From assembly GCF_905220565.1 (NCBI RefSeq), contig NC_059405.1, positions 14,710,081 through 14,774,080 of the forward strand: 64,000 bases of DNA, read 5' to 3'. Below are positions 57,790-64,000 of the stretch, one piece after another (positions within the stretch are counted from its first letter, which is position 1; each line of letters opens with the position of its first letter). This stretch comes from Melitaea cinxia (taxonomy: Eukaryota > Arthropoda > Insecta > Lepidoptera > Nymphalidae). The notes beneath the pieces are model-generated. The model had not been told where the DNA came from, did not search any database, and was given only the letters and a program-made list of their open reading frames with translations. Position numbers and translations under genes: made by a program.

Positions 57790-58875
57790 ATGGGGAGAAG
57801 TAAGAAAAGGAAAAAGAAGGAGGAAGGTAACGCTGAGGACGACTCGTTGAGCTCCGACTCCGAGTCCATAAAATCTGTTGAGCTAACAGACGCCGAAAGG
57901 TATGCCCCGTTTCGGGTAGCCGATTACGTGCGGCACTACCCTGAGAACGGGGGTAATTTTGACTATATTGTATTCCTGGAGAGTACAGAGGCTGACAAGC
58001 CAATCGGAACAAGAGACATGATGACACTCGCTAATAGCATAAAAAAATATAATAAAGGCGTGAAACAACTAAAACGCATTAATAAAAGTAAAGTTGGAGT
58101 TATCTTTGATAGACCTGCTTTTGCTAACGCGGTCTTAGGCAACAAAAAATATCTTGATGGGTACAAACTTAAAGCTTCCCTTCCGGCTGCCGCTACAGAG
58201 GTCACTGGGGTAATTTCTCATGTGCCTATAGAATTATCCAATAAAGAAATATATTCAGCTCTAACTAGCACGAAAAATATTATATCTATACGTAGATTTA
58301 TGCGACGTGTAAGAGAAAATGGAGAAATAAAATTAATCCCCACAAAAACAATTTCTATAACCTTTTCCTGTCCCAATTTACCAGATAGTGTGGACCTCAA
58401 CAGCTGGCGGTTCGAAGTACGGCAGTACATCCCGCCAGTAAAGCAGTGTCTAAAGTGTTTAAGATATGGTCATATTGCAAAATTCTGTAAAAATTCACAA
58501 AGATGCAGCATTTGTGGCGAAGGTCACAATTTTAAAGATTGTCAGACTCCTTATACTGCAGCCAGTTGCTGTCACTGCTCTGGCAATCACATTGCCATAT
58601 CCCCTGCATGCCCTGTTAAAAAAGAAAAAATCCAGCTTAACAGAGATAAATTTCAGAAAAAAAGCTTTGTTGATGTTTTAAACAGCTCTCACTTTCCATC
58701 ATTAAACAAAACTGATCAGTTCTTATCTCTTTTAAATTCCGAAATAATACTCAAATCTATTACAGAAGCTTTAGTAAAACTTATAACACTAAACAAAAAT
58801 AATGAAATACCTATCTCTTCCCAAAATATTAAAAATGTCCTGCAAGATACATTAAAAAAGGTTACTAATAAATAA
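57790..58875 (+). CDS. LINE ORF1: gag-like zinc-knuckle protein
   Basis: 361 codons, intact. A basic N-terminus (R-S-K-K-R-K-K-K-E-E, a possible nuclear signal) leads to an acidic Ser stretch. A gag-like region follows (residues ~55-210), then zinc knuckles C-L-K-C-L-R-Y-G-H-I-A-K-F-C and C-S-I-C-G-E-G-H-N-F-K-D-C, and a third Cys/His cluster (C-C-H-C-S-G-N-H...C) at ~215-275. The C-terminus is helical and Lys-rich. The ATG at 57790 is the first in the element (132 bp from its 5' end). The protein would bind and chaperone element RNA. The stop is 10 bp before the ORF2 ATG, in a different frame, which suggests stop-restart translation. Confidence 0.88.
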   Translation: MGRSKKRKKKEEGNAEDDSLSSDSESIKSVELTDAERYAPFRVADYVRHYPENGGNFDYIVFLESTEADKPIGTRDMMTLANSIKKYNKGVKQLKRINKSKVGVIFDRPAFANAVLGNKKYLDGYKLKASLPAAATEVTGVISHVPIELSNKEIYSALTSTKNIISIRRFMRRVRENGEIKLIPTKTISITFSCPNLPDSVDLNSWRFEVRQYIPPVKQCLKCLRYGHIAKFCKNSQRCSICGEGHNFKDCQTPYTAASCCHCSGNHIAISPACPVKKEKIQLNRDKFQKKSFVDVLNSSHFPSLNKTDQFLSLLNSEIILKSITEALVKLITLNKNNEIPISSQNIKNVLQDTLKKVTNK

Positions 58876-58885
58876 TTTGTACTTT

Positions 58886-61800
58886 ATGGATACTTTAAAT
58901 ATTGTGCAATGGAATGCTCAGAGTATTCTACACAATCAACATATTTTTAATTATTTCCTTTTGGACAAAAATATTCACATTGCGTTAATTTGTGAGACTT
59001 GGTTAAAGCCTTGTCAAAAATTTAAGATACGTCATTACAATGTAATTCGTCTTGATTCAGGAAACACCCACAATGGCGTAGCCATATTAATACATAGCTC
59101 TATTTCTTATTCTAAAATTGATACTTTTTATGATGACTCCATTCAAAATGTTGTTGTTCGTATAAAATACTCTAGCAACAAAGAACTTACTATCATAAGC
59201 TTTTACAGTCCAACTAATTGCAATCCTGCTTTTTCTAAATCTAAACTAGACAGGTTAATTAAAAGTTTACCAGAACCAATCTTCCTAGCAGGAGATTTTA
59301 ATGGCCTAAACTCAGCCTGGGGCTGTTCTACTTCTAATTGTCGAGGCAAAGACATTTTAGAGTCTATCAATAACAATAATTTGGTTATACTTAATGACGG
59401 AAGTATGACCACTGTTGGTTCGCACATATGGAGACAGAATGCTCTTGACTTAACCATAGTATCACCTTCATTGGCTCTAGAGTGTGACTGGTCAGTACAT
59501 GACGATCCCTTAGGCAGCTACCACTTTCCTGTAATCACAAAAATTTTACTTAATAACAATCATTACAATGCCACTCCTATTCCCAATAGTAGCTCACTAC
59601 CCTGCTTCCCTAACCTGAACAACGTTGATTGGAACATTTATAATTTAAATGTCCAACTATTGCTCACTGAATTTTCTCTTGATACACAAGACCCCCTTCA
59701 TAACTACACAAAATTTACAGATATTTTACACTCAGCACTGTGGAAATCATCTTCTATTTCTAAGCACTCTTTGGTTAATACAGCTTTATCTTCATGCTCT
59801 CCTTCTAACTTAAATAAAAAAAAAAAACTTCTTCCTTGGTGGAATTTCAATTGCACCAAAGCCGTATTAAATAGCAAAAACGCTTATTTGACTTTTAAAT
59901 CTGATCCCACTGAGGCTAATTACATTAATTTTAAAAGACTACAAGCCACCAAAAAATATATTATCAGAAATGAGAGAAGAAACAGTTGGATAAAACTTTG
60001 TGAACAATTTAACAGATCGACTCCTATATCAGTCATTTGGACGTATATGCGAAAATTTAACAAAAGCTATTCTCCACCTTCCCATAACAACTCTGACTAT
60101 TCTTGGATCTTTGATTTTCTCAAAAAATATACTCCAGATACTGTAGAGCCAGCCTTTAATCTTAATTCTTTCTGCCATATTCTTCCTAATCAAAATTTTA
60201 TTATAAAATCTTTTACCATTGTCGAATTAAATTCTGCTATTTCATCCAGAAAAGACTCTACACCTGGCCTTGACTACATTTCATATAAAATGCTTAAACA
60301 CCTGTCTTCTCAATCTAAACTAATTTTATTAAATATCCTGAATCTTCTTTGGGAGCATAATCTTATTCCTATGGATTGGAAGGTTGATTGTTTAGTACCT
60401 ATCTTAAAACCCAACAAGGACAAGTTTAACTTTGATTCATATAGACCTATAGCATTGACTTCTTGCATGGGAAAAATATTTGAACAACTCTTAAAACAAA
60501 GATTGGAACATTTCATAGAGTCTAATCATATTTTACCTTCTAATCAGTTTGGTTTTAGAAGAGGCAGGTCTTCAAGGGAGAGCATTGCTCACTTACATCT
60601 TGATATTTATAATGCTATACAATCAAAGCAAGCTCTCGCTGGAGTTTTCTTCGATGTAGTTGGAGCCTTTAATAATGTTAACCATCATATTCTATCCACG
60701 GAATTAGCTGCGATTGGTTTACCTGTAAAAGTTATACAATGGATTTTTAATTTTTTGCACAGTAGGAAGGTATTTGTTAAGTATAATAATAGACTTATTG
60801 GTCCAAGGCTTTCTCATAAAGGTACATGTCAAGGTAGCATTTTGAGTCCATTGATTTTCACACTTTATATACATAGATTAAACTTAATTCTAGGCTCTCA
60901 TATATACAATTTACAGTTTGCTGATGATTTGGTAGTCTATTGTTCTAGTAATAATATAACTACCCTAAATCTTAAGTTAAACGAAGCTTTAGTTAAATTA
61001 AATTCTTATTTTAATTATCTTGCATTGGACATTAGCTTTGAAAAGTCTAAAGTCATAGTTTTTAATAAAGTAGGGTCTGAAAGAATTAAAATAAACTATA
61101 ATAATATATCTCTTCTTATCACAAATGAAGTTAAATTTTTAGGTGTTATATTCATGAATAACTTATCATGGAACAAATATGTAGACCACATAGTTGATAG
61201 AGCTCTTAAGGCTCTTAATATTTTAAAGTCTCTTGCAAAAACATATTGGGGTTCTGATCCAAAAATCCTTCTTACCCTATATAAATCTCTTGTACGCAGT
61301 CATTTTGAATATGGATTTCTATGTTTTTCTGCTAATGACAAGTTGGTTAACAAATTAAATATTATTCAAAATCACAGCCTGAGACTTATCACTGGCGCCA
61401 TGAAAACAACCCCAATTAATTCGTTACAGGTCGAGTGCAACATTTCCCCTTTACACCTTAGATTTAAATATTTGAAATACTGTTTTTTGCTAAAACTGTT
61501 TTCCATTAGTAATCATCCTCTAATTAAAAAGCTTAATTACTTACATAGTAAATATCCTGTAAATGCTCCATTAACTTCTAATAACCCATTTATTCTCTTC
61601 GAATATTCATTCATGTTAAATCTAAATAACCAACACAAAATACACAGTTCTAGCAATTGGATGTGCTACGAAAAGGAGTTTGACTGTCTTATTAATCAAA
61701 TCGATATTATTATTGACCATAAGCTAAAAGAGCGCCAGGAAGTTTACAACCTCATAGCACAATACTCTGATAAGTTCAAACAAGTTTACACAGATGGATC

Positions 61801-62668
61801 AAAAAATGATATAAATGTTTCCATGGCCTATTATGTACCTCATCTGAAGTTTGGCCAAGGCGTCAGATTGAAAAAGGAGATATCAATATTTACAGCTGAA
61901 GCTCTAGCAATTACTGCTGCCCTAGAATTCATTAAAAAACAAACTAATCAATATTGGCTGATCATTACTGACAGTATGAGCGTTCTAAAGGCTTTAGATA
62001 ATTATCAATTCAGTGCTAATACAAACTTCATCATTTTAGAAATAAGACATCTCCTTTATCAACTATCCAGAAGAAACTACAACATCAAATTATTGTGGAC
62101 ACCTTCACATATAGGAGTAAGGGGAAATGAACATGTGGACTTTCTGGCACGTTCAATTGTTGACAGTGACAGCGGCAGCCCTGTTGATGAGAATGTTGCC
62201 GTACCATACACTGATCTATTAGTTGCTATTAAATCAAAAATCCTATCTGATTGGCGTGATCTTTGGCGACAAACCTTGTTAAGAAAAGGATCTTGGTATG
62301 CTCAGATAAATCAAGATATTGGAAAAAGTCCTTGGTTTACTAAATCGCATCAACATAGAAGCAGAAAATATTATACAATACTATGCCGCTTGAGATTTGG
62401 ACATTGCAGATTTAATGCACATTTGAATCGTATGCGTATCATCTCATCGTCCGTTTGCCCACATTGCACCAACAACTCTACACAGTCTTTAGATCACATA
62501 TTTTTTGAATGCTCCGCTTTTAATCTGGAACGCCTCTTATTTATAGCCAACTTGTTATCAACTTCTGGACCAAAAAATGTCCCGCGCAATACACAAGATT
62601 TATTGACTAATTTGGATAACTATACTAGTATATTTGAATTTATTTGCAATACTATCAATGATATTTGA
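58886..62668 (+). CDS. LINE ORF2: endonuclease-reverse transcriptase-RNase H polyprotein
   Basis: 1260 codons from the first ATG (58886); the open frame extends only three codons further upstream. Domains in order: APE-type endonuclease (~1-220: I-V-Q-W-N-A-Q-S, C-E-T-W-L-K-P, A-G-D-F-N-G-L-N, then G-S-Y-H-F-P-V where G-S-D-H-F-P is usual); reverse transcriptase (~470-760: Y-R-P-I-A-L-T-S, F-G-F-R-R-G-R-S-S, F-F-D-V-V-G-A-F, C-Q-G-S-I-L-S-P, F-A-D-D-L-V-V-Y); RNase H (~965-1090: V-Y-T-D-G-S-K, A-E-A-L-A, T-D-S-M-S-V, W-T-P-S-H-I-G-V-R-G-N-E); C-terminal C-P-H-C...H...C motif. No stops or frameshifts. The Asp-to-Tyr change at the endonuclease SDH motif may weaken or abolish nicking; the RT and RNase H active residues are all present. 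Confidence 0.9.
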   Translation: MDTLNIVQWNAQSILHNQHIFNYFLLDKNIHIALICETWLKPCQKFKIRHYNVIRLDSGNTHNGVAILIHSSISYSKIDTFYDDSIQNVVVRIKYSSNKELTIISFYSPTNCNPAFSKSKLDRLIKSLPEPIFLAGDFNGLNSAWGCSTSNCRGKDILESINNNNLVILNDGSMTTVGSHIWRQNALDLTIVSPSLALECDWSVHDDPLGSYHFPVITKILLNNNHYNATPIPNSSSLPCFPNLNNVDWNIYNLNVQLLLTEFSLDTQDPLHNYTKFTDILHSALWKSSSISKHSLVNTALSSCSPSNLNKKKKLLPWWNFNCTKAVLNSKNAYLTFKSDPTEANYINFKRLQATKKYIIRNERRNSWIKLCEQFNRSTPISVIWTYMRKFNKSYSPPSHNNSDYSWIFDFLKKYTPDTVEPAFNLNSFCHILPNQNFIIKSFTIVELNSAISSRKDSTPGLDYISYKMLKHLSSQSKLILLNILNLLWEHNLIPMDWKVDCLVPILKPNKDKFNFDSYRPIALTSCMGKIFEQLLKQRLEHFIESNHILPSNQFGFRRGRSSRESIAHLHLDIYNAIQSKQALAGVFFDVVGAFNNVNHHILSTELAAIGLPVKVIQWIFNFLHSRKVFVKYNNRLIGPRLSHKGTCQGSILSPLIFTLYIHRLNLILGSHIYNLQFADDLVVYCSSNNITTLNLKLNEALVKLNSYFNYLALDISFEKSKVIVFNKVGSERIKINYNNISLLITNEVKFLGVIFMNNLSWNKYVDHIVDRALKALNILKSLAKTYWGSDPKILLTLYKSLVRSHFEYGFLCFSANDKLVNKLNIIQNHSLRLITGAMKTTPINSLQVECNISPLHLRFKYLKYCFLLKLFSISNHPLIKKLNYLHSKYPVNAPLTSNNPFILFEYSFMLNLNNQHKIHSSSNWMCYEKEFDCLINQIDIIIDHKLKERQEVYNLIAQYSDKFKQVYTDGSKNDINVSMAYYVPHLKFGQGVRLKKEISIFTAEALAITAALEFIKKQTNQYWLIITDSMSVLKALDNYQFSANTNFIILEIRHLLYQLSRRNYNIKLLWTPSHIGVRGNEHVDFLARSIVDSDSGSPVDENVAVPYTDLLVAIKSKILSDWRDLWRQTLLRKGSWYAQINQDIGKSPWFTKSHQHRSRKYYTILCRLRFGHCRFNAHLNRMRIISSSVCPHCTNNSTQSLDHIFFECSAFNLERLLFIANLLSTSGPKNVPRNTQDLLTNLDNYTSIFEFICNTINDI

Positions 62669-62976
62669 AACAGGATCAGGACCTTCATTCATCGGATGTG
62701 AAATTTTATTTTGATATTTCAGGCTTCGGCCTATTACAGACTTGGTTTCGACCTCGCCTATCACTTATAGACAAAGAAGAGTAGACGAAAATATGAAATT
62801 TCAGACTTGGTTTCGGCCTTACTCTACCAGTCATCGAATCAGAAGAACAATAAAGTTACTTCAGACTTGGCTCCGGCCTTTTGATATATCAGAACGAAAC
62901 TTACAAATTCAGACTAGGCTGTATGGATTATAGTCCTTTGCCTTTCCCTATTGGGGATAAATTTTAAAACAACAAC
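62669..62976 (+). repeat. LINE 3'UTR with repeated TCAGACTTGG motif and (AAC)n tail
   Basis: The phrase 'cagacttggtttcg' + 'cct' occurs at about 62737, 62802 and 62862 (ctccg variant), with a weaker fourth at about 62910 ('cagactaggct'). Spacing is about 48-65 bp. The tail is 'aacaacaac' at 62968-62976. In I-type LINEs the 3'UTR and tail are recognised by the reverse transcriptase; that the repeats are the recognition sites is only a possibility. Confidence 0.7.
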
Positions 62977-63208
62977 AACCAGTTTTCATCAATCGTTTTT
63001 CGCACATTATTTGCTAAATGCCAATTTTCCTATATTTTTATAGATTTAATATTTCTCGACATAAAGAACAAAGAATTTATTTTAGCCAAAGATTATCAAT
63101 TGTTATTACATATTGGATTTGAGTACTACACATTGTTTGAATTTAAAAAACATTCTTGCGTGAAGTTTATGTATTTCCTATTACTTGAGTTCACTTAGAG
63201 CGTTAAAA

Positions 63209-63591
63209 ATGCAGGCTAGCAACGATTCCCTGTCTGGTATGTAATATATAACATACTATACCATATATTTGCTCATATTGCACGATTGATATCTCGTATC
63301 CTTTATTTAAGTCTTGGCACCGAATATGAGTGGATCACCAGCTGTTTTACTAACTCCAGGTCGTACTAGAAACATTGCTCAAGATATGGAAGCGTTACGG
63401 CTTTCGAGACAAGACAATCCGTATTTGCAGGTACTTTCAGCATCTTACACAAAATTATGAAATACATATGTTGCGTTATGTGTAATTCATTGTTTTTGTA
63501 ATGATTGCAGCAAGTTATGGCGAGCAGAGAGAGTTTGATCGAGAGTCATGCTGAGGAGTGTGAGTCTGACGATACTATATTAATGTCTCAA
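63209..63591 (+). CDS. 5' part of an unrecognised gene (3 coding exons, continues past the window)
   Basis: Probable exons: 63209-63236, 63312-63430, 63511-63591, joining in frame to give 76 residues, with the frame closing on a codon boundary at the last donor. Donors gtatgt, gtactt and gtaagt and acceptors taag, gcag support the structure. The peptide begins M-Q-A-S-N-D-S-L-S, then S-P-A-V-L-L-T-P-G-R-T-R-N-I-A-Q-D-M, then S-R-Q-D-N-P-Y-L-Q-Q-V-M-A-S-R-E, and an acidic E-E-C-E-S-D-D-T stretch. No domain is recognisable. L-L-T-P-G-R-T-R is the kind of Ser/Thr-Pro site phosphorylated by cyclin-dependent kinases, which is only suggestive. The start codon is the first ATG after an AT-rich, promoter-like stretch; the gene is 200 bp downstream of the intact LINE. 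Confidence 0.6.
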
Positions 63592-64000
63592 GTAAGTTTT
63601 ACATGTTTTGTGTAATTTATTTTACTAAAAATAAGCATTATTTTAATTAACTTATAATCATATTGTTAGCAGTTTTTTTTTATTGCGTTCCTAAAATTAC
63701 ATGTGTAGAAATACTTTTAATGAAAAGTAAAACCGGATATATCAGTATATATCCAGTATCATTATATCATCAGTATGATTGTTGCTGATCATTTATTGCA
63801 ATTATAAAAATTAGATACACTGGGAACTCAAAAGCATAAAAAAGTGTGTGTGTACTGTAAGTTATATTTCATTGGGTAGATAAATTCACATTGGTAAATT
63901 CTTCTTCATTGACTAGCCAATTACAGGGTGTCGGTTTTTTTTTTGATGGTGTGCATGCGGTGTGTATCTCAAAAATTTACTCTCATAATTTTTCCATCAC
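63592..64000 (+). other. Intron of the unrecognised gene, to the window edge
   Basis: It starts with a good donor (gtaagt). It is AT-rich with a short duplicated 'atatcagtat'/'atcatcagtatg' stretch at 63737-63778. No further exon could be identified before 64000. Confidence 0.45.

Larger units (their letters stand above)
57643..62991 (+). mobile_element. Full-length RNase H-bearing LINE with both ORFs open, with TSD
   Basis: A 15-bp direct repeat AACCAGTTTTCATCA lies at 57643-57657 and 62977-62991 (12-13 bp if the AAC tail supplies its first bases). The element body is 57658-62976 (about 5.3 kb): 5'UTR 57658-57789, ORF1 57790-58875, 10-bp gap, ORF2 58886-62668, a 3'UTR with tandem motifs, and an (AAC)n tail. 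The uninterrupted target can be read directly as the joined flanks. Perfect TSD and two open frames mean a recent insertion. It is of the same broad I-type group as the haspin-intron LINE but clearly a different family by protein sequence. Confidence 0.92.

Noticed and set aside
1..64000. A novel multi-gene defence or biosynthetic system
   Set aside because: The host genes belong to unrelated known families, are on different strands and have long introns. I see no co-directional cluster or new enzyme set.

Overview
This window is nuclear DNA from an insect, most likely a moth or butterfly (Lepidoptera). It is AT-rich, its genes have many GT-AG introns, and it is full of short repeats and retroelement tails of a kind familiar from lepidopteran genomes (tracts ending in a GC-rich 'cgggcgaagccgcgggcaca'-like motif, tRNA-derived SINEs, R1-like LINE tails). 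The lepidopteran assignment is an inference from these repeats; nothing in the window names the species.

Four host genes can be rebuilt with complete coding sequences. (1) 1460-7939, plus strand: a PEAK1/PRAG1-family pseudokinase scaffold in 5 coding exons (1361 aa). (2) 16397-25324, minus strand: a mitochondrial sideroflexin in 8 coding exons (327 aa). (3) 27098-29142, plus strand: a PWWP2A/B-like chromatin reader in 3 exons (539 aa), divergent from sideroflexin. (4) 33563-54085, plus strand: the histone H3 kinase haspin in 12 exons (1322 aa). A fifth gene starts at 63209 and runs off the right edge; I do not recognise it. Every internal splice junction was placed by eye from GT/AG sites, reading-frame phase and protein continuity, and all four complete coding sequences close exactly in frame.

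Mobile DNA makes up much of the rest. Three LINE-type insertions can be delimited to the base by target-site duplications (TSDs): a 1.75-kb R1-like element with ORF1 plus 3' tail but no reverse transcriptase (13340-15090); a 5.5-kb RNase H-bearing LINE inserted antisense in the haspin intron before the kinase domain, with a frameshift in ORF2 (38366-43896); and a 5.3-kb LINE of the same general type with both ORFs open (57658-62976). There are also a tRNA-derived SINE in a haspin intron, at least nine copies of a short element with GAAGTAAAACTT-type inverted ends, a second repeat family with AACCGACTTCAA-type inverted ends, a separate 388-bp TIR element (29920-30307), a 16-bp minisatellite in a sideroflexin intron, and a pair of small hairpins bounded by GGGTAAAA repeats just upstream of haspin.

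The host genes do not form a pathway or operon. Haspin (mitotic H3T3 kinase) and the PWWP2-like protein both act on chromatin, but nothing in the sequence ties them together. I found no CRISPR array, rRNA gene, functional tRNA gene or clearly new multi-gene system. The most unusual items are the ORF1-only LINE derivative, the young-looking intact LINE with a changed endonuclease residue, the three 46-residue repeats in haspin, and the hairpins upstream of haspin.
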